Shown: piece by piece, positions 1 through 7,474 of the stretch
How positions within the stretch are numbered: the first letter of the stretch is position 1
Layout of the letters: each line of letters opens with the position of its first letter
Assembly (NCBI GenBank): GCA_022572485.1
Contig: JACZVU010000018.1
Location: 1 to 25,569 of the forward strand
From: Myxococcales bacterium
GTDB taxonomy: Bacteria > Myxococcota_A > UBA9160 > SMWR01
DNA length: 25,569 nucleotides
Direction of reading: 5' to 3'
Notes under the pieces: model-generated
Databases searched by the model: none
The model's input: the letters and a program-made list of their open reading frames with translations, nothing else
Told to the model about the DNA's origin: nothing
Program-made: the position numbers and the translations under genes

Positions 1-178
1 CAGTCTCAGGAGTGATGGCGACGTTTCCGTTGAGAATGCCACTGCTTGTCTTCGCCGGTCTGCCGCAACGCTCTGCGAACTCCGTCTTCTTAATCCCCCG
101 GGACTCAAGCATTTCCTCAAGAATCTCTCCAGGCGAAATCGCATAGTCGGGACCGAAGCTGTTCTTCTCGGGGGACAT
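1..178 (-). CDS. higA: HigA-type antitoxin (XRE/VapI helix-turn-helix), cut by window edge
   Basis: The N-terminal 59 residues are visible; the gene runs off the left edge. The segment AISPGEILEEML, followed by a helix-turn-helix with KKTEFAERCGRP and LNG, is typical of HigA/VapI antitoxins, which bind DNA and neutralise a RelE-fold toxin. The ATG (178-176) overlaps the stop codon of the upstream toxin gene by one base (TGATG), so translation is probably coupled. Toxin-first order is the usual higBA layout. Seen: the overlap and the HTH sequence. Known: higBA organisation and autorepression. I cannot see whether the C-terminal half is intact. Confidence 0.8.
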   Translation of the reverse strand, partial: MSPEKNSFGPDYAISPGEILEEMLESRGIKKTEFAERCGRPAKTSSGILNGNVAITPET

Positions 179-504
179 CAGTGGTAATCCTCGATCGCTA
201 TTATTCTAATTGCGGTTACAGCACCCAGATCTGCGCTGGCCTTTTTGCTGCGACTGGTCACGGGTTCGATTATCAGCCGGTATGGCTGCTGCACGTCAAT
301 CGCGTGCTGTCCTTTTCTCTTACCCTTCAATTCATGCCGACGAGTCGGCGGTGTCACCGGGACATCCGCGAGTGTCTCGGCAGCCTCCAGAAGCGTCATC
401 CGCCTCATTATTTTCCGAGCATTGGCCTGCCCATAGGTTTTGACCAGGGCCTTTTCGGAGTTGAAGATTTTCGCGAGCTTGCTGTCCTTGAACGAGATAT
501 CCAA
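178..504 (-). CDS. higB: HigB/RelE-type mRNA interferase toxin
   Basis: This 108-residue protein has the size and composition of HigB-like RelE-superfamily toxins, which cleave mRNA on the ribosome. The N-terminal half is helical and basic (KLAKIFNSEKALVKTYG, ARKIMRRM). It is followed by a beta-rich part containing RRHELKGKRKGQHAIDV and YRLIIEP, which matches the conserved 'RxH.LKG.r.g..sidv..pyRl.f.p' pattern of the family. The C-terminus IRIIAIEDYH fits the final strand with a His near the end. It overlaps the antitoxin start by one base. Such pairs are frequent on mobile or accessory DNA, which agrees with the surrounding genes. I see no truncation. Confidence 0.82.
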   Translation of the reverse strand: MDISFKDSKLAKIFNSEKALVKTYGQANARKIMRRMTLLEAAETLADVPVTPPTRRHELKGKRKGQHAIDVQQPYRLIIEPVTSRSKKASADLGAVTAIRIIAIEDYH

Positions 505-877
505 CCTTCCGCCCCGATATTTTCCATAACGGTAAACGTAATGTATTTCTTGAGCCTGTCAAGGCTGTGACGGGGCCAGGGAAATCGCTCAGGATTTCGG
601 GGAGTTGCTCAGGCTCTCCCTGGCGTAATCCCGCGCCGCCTGCCCATCCTGCTCCAGTAGCGCCACGGCGTTGCGGCCGCTGACTGGCTCGCCGGTAGCC
701 CGTGCTGCCGCGCGACGGGGAGCGGGTGCGATGTGGGCGACGGCGCGCAGGGGGGGGACAGTGTGATGGTGCGCTCGTGGCCTGCGCACGCTCTGCCGAG
801 GCGATCGTGTGCTCAAGTTACACACGATATGTGCCGATAAGCCTTACATCAACCTCGGAGGGGACGGAGCTGATGAA
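505..877. other. Gap of about 370 bp between the toxin gene and ardC; possible gene remnant and inverted repeat
   Basis: No convincing full gene lies here. On the minus strand, the stretch ending at 589 translates as SGRNAVALLEQDGQAARDYARESL and reads like real protein. It has no recognisable upstream part, so it may be the C-terminal relic of a decayed gene. An 8-bp perfect inverted repeat at 804-828, listed separately, lies just ahead of the ardC start and probably belongs to its control region. The rest (about 690-790) is GC-rich and shows nothing I can name. Confidence 0.3.
804..828. repeat. Inverted repeat upstream of ardC, possible operator
   Basis: ATCGTGTG (804-811) and CACACGAT (821-828) are perfect 8-bp arms around a 9-base centre, about 50 bp before the TTG start of the ArdC-like gene. 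The geometry suits a dimeric DNA-binding protein. The ribbon-helix-helix protein encoded at 2071 or the HigA antitoxin are local candidates. There is no T-run after it on either strand, so a terminator is less likely. The assignment as an operator is inference. Confidence 0.4.
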
Positions 878-1762
878 TTGGCAAAGAGCGTCTACGAGAT
901 CATCACCGAGCGGATTCTGGAGAAGCTCGAAGCCGGCACCGTTCCCTGGCACAAGCCCTGGGCGGCTGGCGGCGCACCTCGCAACCTCATCTCCGGCAAG
1001 GAATATCGCGGCGTGAACGTCTTCCTGCTCGGGTGCCAGGGCTTCACGTCGCCCTACTGGGTGACGTTCAAGCAAGCGAAGCAGCTCGGGGGCAGCGTCC
1101 GAAAAGGCGAGCGCGCGACGCCGGTTGTCTTTTGGAAGTGGATCGAGCGCGCGAGCGAGGATCCCGAAACCGGCGACACAGAGACCAAGCAGATCCCGTT
1201 GATCCGCTACTACAGCGTGTTCAACGCCGAACAGTGTGACGGCATCAGCCACGCGCGGCTAGAGGCCCAGCAGGACGAGCCCGCGCCGTTCGACCCGATC
1301 GAAGCGGCCGAGGCGATCGTTGCCTCCTACCCCAAGCCGCCGTCCATCTCGGAAGATGGTCGCAGCGCGGCGTTTTATCGCCCGGCTACGGACTCGATCC
1401 ACACGCCCAAGCGCGAAGCATTCGATTCGGAGGCAAACTACTACCTCACGCTTTTTCATGAGGCAGTCCATAGCACTGGCCACGAGTCGCGCCTCGCCCG
1501 ACCCGGCGTCTCGAACCCCATCCGTTTCGGAAGTCACGATTACACCCAAGAGGAACTGGTCGCCGAGATGGGCGCGGCCTTTCTCACTGCCGAGGCCGGG
1601 ATCGACGCCGAGGGCCTGATGGATAACTCCGCCGCCTACGTGGCGAGCTGGCTCAAGGCACTGCGCAACGACAAGAAGCTGGTGGTGTTCGCCGGTGCCC
1701 AAGCCCAGAAGGCCGTCGATCACATCCTCGACAGGTCGAGCGAATGCGAGGCGGCGGAATGA
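878..1762 (+). CDS. ardC: ArdC-like antirestriction / ssDNA-binding protein with zincin-like domain
   Basis: This 294-residue protein has two parts. The N-terminal half (YEIITERILEKLEAGTVPW, NLISGKEYRGVN, PYWVTFKQAKQLGG, VRKGERATPVVFWK) is the ArdC N-terminal domain (DUF1738), which binds single-stranded DNA. The C-terminal half carries a zinc-peptidase motif HEAVH (about residues 194-198) followed by STGH, as in plasmid ArdC proteins that protect incoming DNA from restriction. I chose the TTG at 878 because GGAG at 866-869 lies eight bases upstream and the family begins shortly before VYEI. An upstream in-frame ATG at 809 lies inside the inverted repeat and would add 23 residues unlike the family. 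The stop overlaps the next start as ATGA. This is typical of plasmids and integrative elements. Confidence 0.85.
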   Translation: MAKSVYEIITERILEKLEAGTVPWHKPWAAGGAPRNLISGKEYRGVNVFLLGCQGFTSPYWVTFKQAKQLGGSVRKGERATPVVFWKWIERASEDPETGDTETKQIPLIRYYSVFNAEQCDGISHARLEAQQDEPAPFDPIEAAEAIVASYPKPPSISEDGRSAAFYRPATDSIHTPKREAFDSEANYYLTLFHEAVHSTGHESRLARPGVSNPIRFGSHDYTQEELVAEMGAAFLTAEAGIDAEGLMDNSAAYVASWLKALRNDKKLVVFAGAQAQKAVDHILDRSSECEAAE

Positions 1763-2036
1763 ACGAACACGGGGAACGAGCACGCGAGGCGGCGCGGAAT
1801 CTGGCGAACGCTGTGAACGAGATGGGCTTCGACGTGGACGTATTTGCGGACGAGCTTCTGCGCGCCAGCACCGGACGCTCCAACAGAATGCCTTCGGTGC
1901 GTTTCTGGCAACGGTCAAGGCATGGGCGGCGCTCTCGCCTTCGCACTTCGATGCCCGGAACGGGTTCACGGTAGAGCGCAGCCGTGAAATCGTGGAGTTG
2001 CTAGGCGAGTACAACCTCAAGCCGCCGTTCATCTAG
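1759..2036 (+). pseudogene. Small ArdC-companion protein, broken by a 2-bp insertion
   Basis: An ATG at 1759 overlaps the ardC stop (ATGA). Translation reads sensibly through AVNEMGFDVDVFADELLR, then goes out of frame. Another frame continues with HRTLQQNAFGAFLATVKAWA and ends at a TAG (2034-2036) after LKPPFI. Removing one GC from the CGCGCC run at 1861-1866 joins the two into a single protein of about 91 residues (…DELLRQHRTLQQNAFGAF…). This resembles small proteins I recall next to plasmid ardC genes. Either the gene is a recent pseudogene by GC slippage or the base calls are wrong. Its function is not known to me. Confidence 0.65.
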
Positions 2037-2070
2037 AAAGAAACGGCGCGGACCCTGAGGGGGGAGAAGC

Positions 2071-2295
2071 ATGTCTCGGGAGAGAATCAACGTGTCATTA
2101 ACCGAGGAGGGCCTCGCCATTCTCGACCGCGAGCGCGAGAGCATGGGACTCTCGCGCAGCGCAATGTTCGAAGTTTTGCTCCGGTTCTGGGTCCGGGACC
2201 AGCAAGCCATAGCGCAGGATCGCGCTGCGCCGGATGGCGGCGAATCGGAAGAGCCGCCTCGCCGGAAACCGAAATCGAAGAAGAAGAGTCGATGA
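2071..2295 (+). CDS. Ribbon-helix-helix (CopG/ParD-like) DNA-binding protein
   Basis: The 74-residue product starts with a beta strand (ERINVSLTEEGLAILD) and two helices (RERESMGLSRSAMFEVLLRFWV). This is the ribbon-helix-helix layout in which the N-terminal strand enters the major groove. A lysine- and arginine-rich tail (RRKPKSKKKSR) follows, perhaps for non-specific DNA contact. A strong Shine-Dalgarno (GGGGGGAGAAG) sits just before the ATG. It follows the ardC pair with the same orientation and could control it. No obvious toxin partner follows, so an antitoxin role is less likely than a regulator or plasmid copy-control type role. Confidence 0.75.
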   Translation: MSRERINVSLTEEGLAILDRERESMGLSRSAMFEVLLRFWVRDQQAIAQDRAAPDGGESEEPPRRKPKSKKKSR

Positions 2296-2365
2296 CAGAC
2301 CAGCTTTGTGTTCTCGCGCGGAAGATCGCTGGTGGCCCTGGTAAATGGGTACGAGGTCGATCCGC

Positions 2366-2698
2366 ATGAAGAAATTCAACGCAATCAACTTCTTGCGCGC
2401 CTTGGTGGACGACGTAGCCTCCAGCGAAAGAGAAGGAAAACAGTTCGCAGCGGACCCCTCCATCTTGGGGCCACTGCTCCTCAGTGTTCAGCAGGAGCTT
2501 ACTGTTCTCACCCTTCGCTATGACGCGCTGAAGAAGAGATCCTGGCAAGTGCGTCAATCGGACGACTCGAAGTGGCGAGTCTACTCGGCAGCAGCTTCGC
2601 AAGATGTCTTGGATGGCCAGGGAGATGAATTCGACAGCCCCGAGGAAGCCCTCGACGAGGCTATTTTGCGATGCGCGCTCAGCGTGAACACCGAATGA
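2366..2698 (+). CDS. Hypothetical protein (110 aa)
   Basis: I do not recognise a family. The protein is soluble, starts MKKFNAINFLRALVDDV, has a central helical stretch (ILGPLLLSVQQELTVLTLRYDALKKR) and an acidic C-terminal part (DGQGDEFDSPEEALDEAI). An in-frame ATG at 2345 exists, but the start at 2366 has GAGG upstream at better spacing. The stop overlaps the following ATG (ATGA at 2695-2698). This supports a real two-gene unit, because such overlaps are rare by chance. Confidence 0.5.
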   Translation: MKKFNAINFLRALVDDVASSEREGKQFAADPSILGPLLLSVQQELTVLTLRYDALKKRSWQVRQSDDSKWRVYSAAASQDVLDGQGDEFDSPEEALDEAILRCALSVNTE

Positions 2699-3009
2699 AC
2701 GATCGAGTCGTCAAGGAGCCGAAGTTGGTGAGGCGAATCCGCGAAGCCTTCCACTGCGTCGCCAGCGTGCTGGCCGAGATGGCCGGACAGATTTTCGATT
2801 TCCATCTCGCATTCACGCACCATTGGACCGCGCGTTTCCGGCGTAGATTTATCAACGCAGACCTTGGCGTCTTCACCCTCTGTGAGGAGCTTGAATTCGG
2901 GCAGTGGTGCAGGAGGGATCTGAAGAGGCAGATCGAACCAGAGCTGCAAGCGTGGCGCGAAGAGGGTCTCGATCTCTTCGACGGCGTGACGAAGTTCTAC
3001 CACTGCTGA
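2695..3009 (+). CDS. Hypothetical protein (104 aa), coupled to the gene before it
   Basis: This reading starts at the ATG that overlaps the previous stop codon. The product is rich in aromatic and charged residues (EMAGQIFDFHLAFTHHWTARFRRRF, ELEFGQWCRRDLKRQIEPELQAW) and ends LFDGVTKFYHC. I know no family for it. A minus-strand ORF of 140 codons covers the same DNA. I prefer the plus strand because of the ATGA overlap and because the plus-strand protein has a more natural composition. The cysteine-histidine end is notable but not a motif I can name. Confidence 0.42.
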   Translation: MNDRVVKEPKLVRRIREAFHCVASVLAEMAGQIFDFHLAFTHHWTARFRRRFINADLGVFTLCEELEFGQWCRRDLKRQIEPELQAWREEGLDLFDGVTKFYHC

Positions 3010-3118
3010 CGCGCCGGTTTGCCTTTCGAGGTGTTGAGATCATTATGCGATCTTCCACCGCCTTCTAACAGTTAATCATGCGCGCGCTCTACAAACGAGC
3101 TGTTGACTGGCAAGGACC

Positions 3119-3658
3119 TCACAATTGTTGGGCGGCGGATTGCCTGCTTTGCGCAAGCGTGCTCCATTCACTAAGAAGCGCTCCGGGATCAGCCTCGGGT
3201 GTACGCTCGATCATCGAATCGACGTGGGCAACGAACGCCGGAGAAAACACAGCACGGCTCTGTTGCCACCAAATGCGGAAGCCCGGGAACGCGAGAAGTT
3301 GAGTCTGAATAGATCGCTCATATCCAAGGTACGTCGCTTGATCGAGAATGCCGTGGCGGAACTGATAGTACTGATTCTCCAATCCGAGGAACATCGCTCG
3401 GCAGATGAAGAAGAATTGAGTGTAGTGAGCGGGTCTGATATCTGGTTGGCCCGCTAATCCAGCGGCGTAGGCTCGGGCCACCTCAGGCTCGACCAGCCGG
3501 AGAAAGAGCGTACCCCAGAAATCAGTGTTCTTCTGAAGCGTCGAGCCACGAACGGTTCGAGTGTTCTGACGGATCTGTATGCCCACATAGATCAGCGACA
3601 CGATGACGAATGCGGCAGCACTGATTTCGGCAATATTCGCTATCTGGTCTAATGACAT
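3119..3658 (-). CDS. Membrane-anchored hypothetical protein with N-terminal helix (179 aa)
   Basis: The protein opens with a hydrophobic helix (about residues 6-28, IAEISAAAFVIVSLIYVGIQI) followed by RQNTRTVRGSTLQ. A soluble helical domain rich in aromatics comes next (YTQFFFICRAMFLGLENQYYQFRHGILD, PGFRIWWQQSRAVFSPAFVAHVDSMI). This layout is familiar from a widespread, uncharacterised group of proteobacterial proteins with a single N-terminal membrane segment. No enzymatic motif is visible. A Shine-Dalgarno (GAGGGGAAG) precedes the ATG at 3658. It stands alone on the minus strand between plus-strand genes. Confidence 0.72.
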   Translation of the reverse strand: MSLDQIANIAEISAAAFVIVSLIYVGIQIRQNTRTVRGSTLQKNTDFWGTLFLRLVEPEVARAYAAGLAGQPDIRPAHYTQFFFICRAMFLGLENQYYQFRHGILDQATYLGYERSIQTQLLAFPGFRIWWQQSRAVFSPAFVAHVDSMIERTPEADPGALLSEWSTLAQSRQSAAQQL

Positions 3659-4198
3659 GGTGCTTCCCCTCGGTATGGACTCACGCCAATGGTACGCCGC
3701 AATTCTGCGAACGTCCGCTTGGGGTCGAAGGCAGACATTCAGCCCGCTGTAGGCAGATCTACGCTTCCCGATGACCGGCCGCTGAGCGCGCGATGCGCGA
3801 CTAGGTGGATCCGGTCGAGAACTCGCTGTTTAGTTTCAACTTTGAACTGCAAAAATTCCTAGGCTCCATAGAAGCACTCCGCTGGAGTTCGAAACCCGAA
3901 CCTCTTGCGAGGCCGTGAGTAGGCGGAAGCACATGCTTCTGGTCCGGCGATCACAGCGAAGTACGACCGACGAGACGACCGTGCGAAGCACGCCGCCGCC
4001 GAGACGATCACGGTGCCCTACGTATTCCAGGCGGAGGGCTGAGCCCCGATTCCATCTGCGCTTGCGTCAGCCCTCCCACCAATCGCACCTTTCGCGCAGC
4101 GCGTTCTTAGATCAAGTTCCTGCTAACCTCTACGACCGAAGACGGGGTTTCGCAGCCAGAGTCCGGCGCAATTCATCTTAAAGCAAGGAGAAACAGAT
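3659..4198. other. Intergenic region of 540 bp with possible structured elements
   Basis: I see no convincing gene. A plus-strand ORF at 3915-4181 is arginine/serine-rich and has the composition of random GC-rich DNA. A short imperfect hairpin can form around 3712-3736 (GTCCGCTT … AAGGCAGAC). A 10-bp perfect inverted repeat sits at 4033-4076. The AT-richer part around 3830-3870 could hold a promoter, but no -35/-10 pair is convincing. Confidence 0.35.
4033..4076. repeat. 10-bp perfect inverted repeat (stem-loop)
   Basis: GGAGGGCTGA (4033-4042) pairs perfectly with TCAGCCCTCC (4067-4076) across a 24-base loop. No T-run follows, so an intrinsic terminator is not supported. It could be a structured RNA, a protein-binding site or the end of a lost mobile element. 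It lies about 120 bp before the lysine-rich miniprotein gene. Confidence 0.4.
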
Positions 4199-4306
4199 AT
4201 GGGTGATAAGGGGAAAAAAGATAAAGGCAAAAAGGAACAACAGAAAAAGGCCCAGCTTAAGCCAAAGGAAAAACGTAAATTAAAAAGAGAAAAGAAGAAG
4301 AAATAG
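4199..4306 (+). CDS. 35-residue lysine-rich miniprotein
   Basis: An ATG at 4199 with AAGGAG a few bases upstream opens a 36-codon frame ending in TAG at 4304-4306. The product begins MGDKGKKDKGKKEQQKKAQ and ends KRKLKREKKKK. About half of the residues are lysine or arginine, and there are no hydrophobic segments. The stretch is far more A-rich than its surroundings. Very small proteins that start M(G/A)DK and are almost entirely charged are scattered through bacterial genomes without known function. Nucleic-acid or ribosome binding is a natural guess from the charge. I am fairly sure it is translated because of the Shine-Dalgarno and clean frame. Confidence 0.68.
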   Translation: MGDKGKKDKGKKEQQKKAQLKPKEKRKLKREKKKK

Positions 4307-4424
4307 ATACGCGAACATAGGAAGTAGAAGCGGATAGTCATTCTTGCAGCGGAATTTCGCTGGGAGCGGCATCATCCCCTGGTGTCAGACGAACAATCGT
4401 AGTAGAAACGGAGGTAATGAAATA

Positions 4425-4811
4425 ATGGGAGTCGCTAGACTACACTCTTCAGTGAAGATGGAGCCGTCCGATCTCATGGACCTCTCGACGTTTACCAGTG
4501 ACGATCAGACGGAGCTGTTTCACAACTTCTTCGCGACAGAGGACGAGTCCATCACTTCTGGCATCTGGGAATGCGCTCCATGCTTCGAGGAAGTCAAGAG
4601 CTACCCTTCCTACGAGATGATGGTTTTCATCTCAGGATCGGTAACAGTGACCGACAAGTCGGGATCTCAGATCTTCAAGGCAGGTGATGTCCTCTTCGTC
4701 TCGAAGGGATCGGACTTCACCTGGAACATCACTGAGACTCTTCGGAAGTTCTACATGATAGTAGAGGAGCGTAAGGGTGAAGCTGACGCTGGAGTACAAG
4801 AAGGCTCGTAA
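4425..4811 (+). CDS. Single-domain cupin protein
   Basis: The 128-residue product has a cupin barrel signature: IWECAPCFEEVKSYPSYEMMVFISGSVTVTD (motif 1 region, ending G-S-V-T-V) and FKAGDVLFVSKGSDFTWNI (motif 2). Usual metal-binding histidines of motif 1 are absent (SYPSYEMM), as in the EutQ/DUF861 (cupin_3) group, so metal binding is uncertain. I place the start at 4425, where GGAGG at 4410-4414 precedes the ATG; a longer frame from 4344 lacks such a site. The last dozen residues, rich in Glu/Gly, may be altered by the adjoining mobile-element debris. The substrate cannot be told from sequence. Confidence 0.75.
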   Translation: MGVARLHSSVKMEPSDLMDLSTFTSDDQTELFHNFFATEDESITSGIWECAPCFEEVKSYPSYEMMVFISGSVTVTDKSGSQIFKAGDVLFVSKGSDFTWNITETLRKFYMIVEERKGEADAGVQEGS

Positions 4812-4866
4812 GGAGGGACTCGTCGCTTCGCGGCCGTCAATGGCCAGGGCTCAGCCACGTTCGCAC

Positions 4867-5205
4867 GAGCCGCTCGGCCGGTTTCGATCACCGATGCGTC
4901 CGATTGTGGGCCACGCCATAGGGTAACGGCCCGACACGGCCCGGTACATGGTGGCAGGTGGCCCCGATTCACCTCTGGCCCTGGCTTCCGCCGGAACCTG
5001 CGCGGACAACGCGGCTGCGGAAAGTTTCTTCGGTCTGCTGAAGCGGGAGCGCGTCAACCGGCGTCAGTACCGCACGCGGGCAGAAGCGCGGGCGGATGTC
5101 TTCGACTACATCGAACGCTTCCACAACCCGAGAAGAGCAAGAAGGATCGAACAACTCAGGAAGAAAGAGGTAGGCTTAACTCAACCGTCCGTGGAGACGG
5201 GGTAG
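4867..5205 (+). pseudogene. Decayed IS3-family transposase (C-terminal part of OrfB)
   Basis: The stretch DNAAAESFFGLLKRERVNRRQYRTRAEARADVFDYIERFHNPRR is the end of the IS3-family DDE (rve) integrase domain, including the catalytic Glu in AAESFFG. In the same frame upstream, PIVGHAIG (4900-4923) matches the beta-strand region of this domain, but a TAA at 4924 and a missing middle (the conserved HSDRGSQY-like segment) show it is broken. Its C-terminus RRIEQLRKKEVGLTQPSVETG runs into what looks like the right end of the element (about 5175-5209). No OrfA or left end is recognisable. It is a remnant, not a functional element. Confidence 0.78.
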
Positions 5206-5212
5206 AACCCGT

Positions 5213-5410
5213 TTGGGTCATGGCAACGCCGCCGTCACTGCACGCCATTACGCCGCCTGGGTGGACGAAGACGGCTATCGAAACCCGCTACAGGTGGCAC
5301 CGGGTGAACTCCCGACAGACCTCTTCGTGCAGTTCGATTTGTGGCGTGCCACCACGACGCCACCTAACGCCACCACGATTCGTAACATCGCGAAGATCAA
5401 GGAGAAATAG
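5213..5410 (+). pseudogene. C-terminal stump of a tyrosine recombinase / phage-type integrase
   Basis: From 5213 the frame reads LGHGNAAVTARHYAAWVDEDG. This is the LGH…T..HY box of tyrosine recombinases, holding the last catalytic histidine and the nucleophilic tyrosine. The catalytic Arg and the rest of the enzyme are missing. The match begins within a few bases of the presumed IS right end, suggesting the IS inserted in the integrase gene or that a deletion joined them. No N-terminal half is visible to the left of the IS remnant. It marks this side of the window as former mobile DNA. Confidence 0.75.
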
Positions 5411-5478
5411 GATAGTGTCTCAGATGTACCAGATCGGCGGCTGAAGATCGCAGCGTCACGGCGAGGTCGAGTGCGACG

Positions 5479-6519
5479 ATGAGTGGCAATCAAGTTCACT
5501 TTGGTGGTCCGGATCGTCCGGTCGGGTTGCTGCGCGACCTGCTCGCGCAGCGGGTGGCTCGCGTTCCTGCGGGCGGATCGATCGATTGGGTGACCTATTA
5601 TTTTCGGGACCGCAGGCTCGCTGCCGCGCTCGTCGAGGCTCGTTGGCGGGGAGTTGCTGTCCGCGTGGCGATGGACGGCCGCCCGAGGACGCCGCACGCC
5701 AACGATGCCGTCATCGAAATGCTGGAAGCCGGGTTGGGGAGCGGGCTTCGGGTCGTCCGCAGCCGCTTCGATGGGACGCCGCTCGGAAAGATTGCGCGAC
5801 CGCGCCTGCACGAGAAACTCTACTGTTTCTCGCATCCGTCTCCGGTCGCCTTTGTCGGTTCTTTCAACCCCTCGAGCGACTCTCCGGAAGGTGCGCCGGA
5901 AGTGATCGAGAGCATCGGTGACCACGATCGAGCCCACAACTTGCTCGTCGAATTGCGCGATCCGGGTCTCGTCCAAGGCCTGACGGATCACGCGCGAAGC
6001 CTGCACGCCGCGCGGCACGATTTTTTTGCTCGCTTCGCTCCGAGCGCGAATCGCGCCATACGACACCGCGGATATTCGATCTATTTCTGGCCGCGCACAC
6101 GGCGCCATCCCATCATGCGATTCCTACGCGATCTGGAGCGCGGGGCTCGCGTTCGCATCGCCGCTTCCCACATCAGCGGATTTTCTTCGCTGAGGGGGTT
6201 TTGCGCGCTGGCGGCGCGCGGCGTGAAGGTCGAGATCTTGACGGAGTCGACGCACCGTCGTGTACCAATCGAATCCGAGCAGAGGCTGATCCGGGCGGGG
6301 ATCTCGGTTCGCCGTCTGCTCGCTGACGAGTGGATTCCGATGCACAACAAGTTCGTGCTCGTCGAGGCTTCCAACCAGAAATCGACGATCTTCGGCAGCT
6401 TCAATTGGTCGGAGTCGTCCTGCCGATTCAACCGCGAAATTGCTGTCGCGACCGAAGATCCCTTGCTGTTCAAGGCGTTCTCGGATCGCTGGGGTCAGCT
6501 CGCCGCTGTCGCGGAGTAA
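5479..6519 (+). CDS. Phospholipase D-like protein with two HKD motifs
   Basis: The 346-residue protein contains two HxK motifs of the phospholipase D superfamily: LHEKLYCF with GSFNPS (H111, K113, N130) and MHNKFVLVE with FGSFNWSES (H289, K291, N309). The two halves form one active site that proceeds through a phospho-histidine. Members include cardiolipin synthases, nucleases and phosphodiesterases. The absence of N-terminal membrane helices argues against a classical cardiolipin synthase. The second motif ends in GSFNWS, the variant common in PLD-like nucleases and in eukaryotic mitochondrial PLD6-type proteins. The substrate is therefore open. The ATG at 5479 is the first in the frame. Confidence 0.85.
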   Translation: MSGNQVHFGGPDRPVGLLRDLLAQRVARVPAGGSIDWVTYYFRDRRLAAALVEARWRGVAVRVAMDGRPRTPHANDAVIEMLEAGLGSGLRVVRSRFDGTPLGKIARPRLHEKLYCFSHPSPVAFVGSFNPSSDSPEGAPEVIESIGDHDRAHNLLVELRDPGLVQGLTDHARSLHAARHDFFARFAPSANRAIRHRGYSIYFWPRTRRHPIMRFLRDLERGARVRIAASHISGFSSLRGFCALAARGVKVEILTESTHRRVPIESEQRLIRAGISVRRLLADEWIPMHNKFVLVEASNQKSTIFGSFNWSESSCRFNREIAVATEDPLLFKAFSDRWGQLAAVAE

Positions 6520-6724
6520 GGCCTGTCACAAGATTTTAGATATATCGGACGAAATCTGGATTCTTGACTGTCGTATTTGCAACGCTGAGGCGCAAACACG
6601 CCCAGACCATTCAAGCCCTCGAACTGGAATTCCGAAGAATTCCCCATCGGCCATCGACCGAGGTCGAGATGCGCGGCTGTTTCTGGGTATTCCGATCCCG
6701 AGCAGCGCTCTCTGGAGGTCCGAC

Positions 6725-7474
6725 TTGGAAGAGAACTTTTCGATCGGTGAGTTCATCGCGGGTATCGTCTACCTCGCTGTAGCGGCGCGCCTGTTTCGGC
6801 GCGGTCTGCGCAATGGAGAAGTCGCCGAGCGGCTTCTCGCGGGAGCTTTCTTTTTCTACGGCGTGTCATCCGTGGTCTATGCAATGGCCACGCTTCCCCG
6901 GTACGAATCGATGTCGACGGCCCTGGATTTTGTGGGGCGGATCGTCTATTGCCCCACTGCGGTCATGATGGTGATGTTCACGAGACGGGTGTTTCGCAAA
7001 GAGGAGAGTTGGGCCACATGGCTCGTATGGGCGAGCCCTATCCTGCTTGCGGTCGGTATCGGTGGTTCGGTTCTATTTCGCGGCGATTGGGAGGGCTTTT
7101 CCACCAGCAGCCCCTGGTTCTGGCTCGAGTGGCTGGGTTTCACTTACCCCTTCGCCTGGGCGGGCACGGAAGCCTTCGTCCAATACGGCCAGGCGCGGCG
7201 CCGCGTGCAGCTGGGATTGTGTGCTCCGCTCGTGTGCAATCGCTTCTTGCTCTGGGCGCTCTTCGGCACACTCCAGGTCTGCGCTTTTCTGGTGCTCTTC
7301 CCGCAATACGCTAATTACGAAACCGAGAATGTGTTCACTGTGATGTGGGACGTGGTGTATGGAGGATTCCTGATCGGCTCGATCATAATGGTCTGGCTCG
7401 TGTTCTTCGCGCCCGCGTTCTACAAGCGCTGGATCGGCGGCCGTGCGCTGGCGGCGAACACGCTGAAGGCCTAA
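6725..7474 (+). CDS. Seven-helix integral membrane protein of unknown function
   Basis: From a TTG at 6725, with GGAGGT six bases upstream (6713-6718), the frame gives 249 residues with seven hydrophobic helices. They start near IGEFIAGIVYLAVAARLF and end with GGFLIGSIIMVWLVFFAPAFY. The frame extends upstream to 6440, but that part overlaps the PLD gene and reads as noise, so the TTG is the better start. Loops contain short basic runs (TRRVFRKEES, QARRRVQLG). I recognise no transporter or receptor signature. The next gene starts immediately after its stop codon, so the two are surely co-transcribed. Confidence 0.75.
   Translation: MEENFSIGEFIAGIVYLAVAARLFRRGLRNGEVAERLLAGAFFFYGVSSVVYAMATLPRYESMSTALDFVGRIVYCPTAVMMVMFTRRVFRKEESWATWLVWASPILLAVGIGGSVLFRGDWEGFSTSSPWFWLEWLGFTYPFAWAGTEAFVQYGQARRRVQLGLCAPLVCNRFLLWALFGTLQVCAFLVLFPQYANYETENVFTVMWDVVYGGFLIGSIIMVWLVFFAPAFYKRWIGGRALAANTLKA

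Noticed and set aside
3915..4181. Plus-strand ORF of 88 codons
   Set aside because: It is Arg/Ser/Pro-rich, has no Shine-Dalgarno and spans the inverted repeat; it looks like chance.
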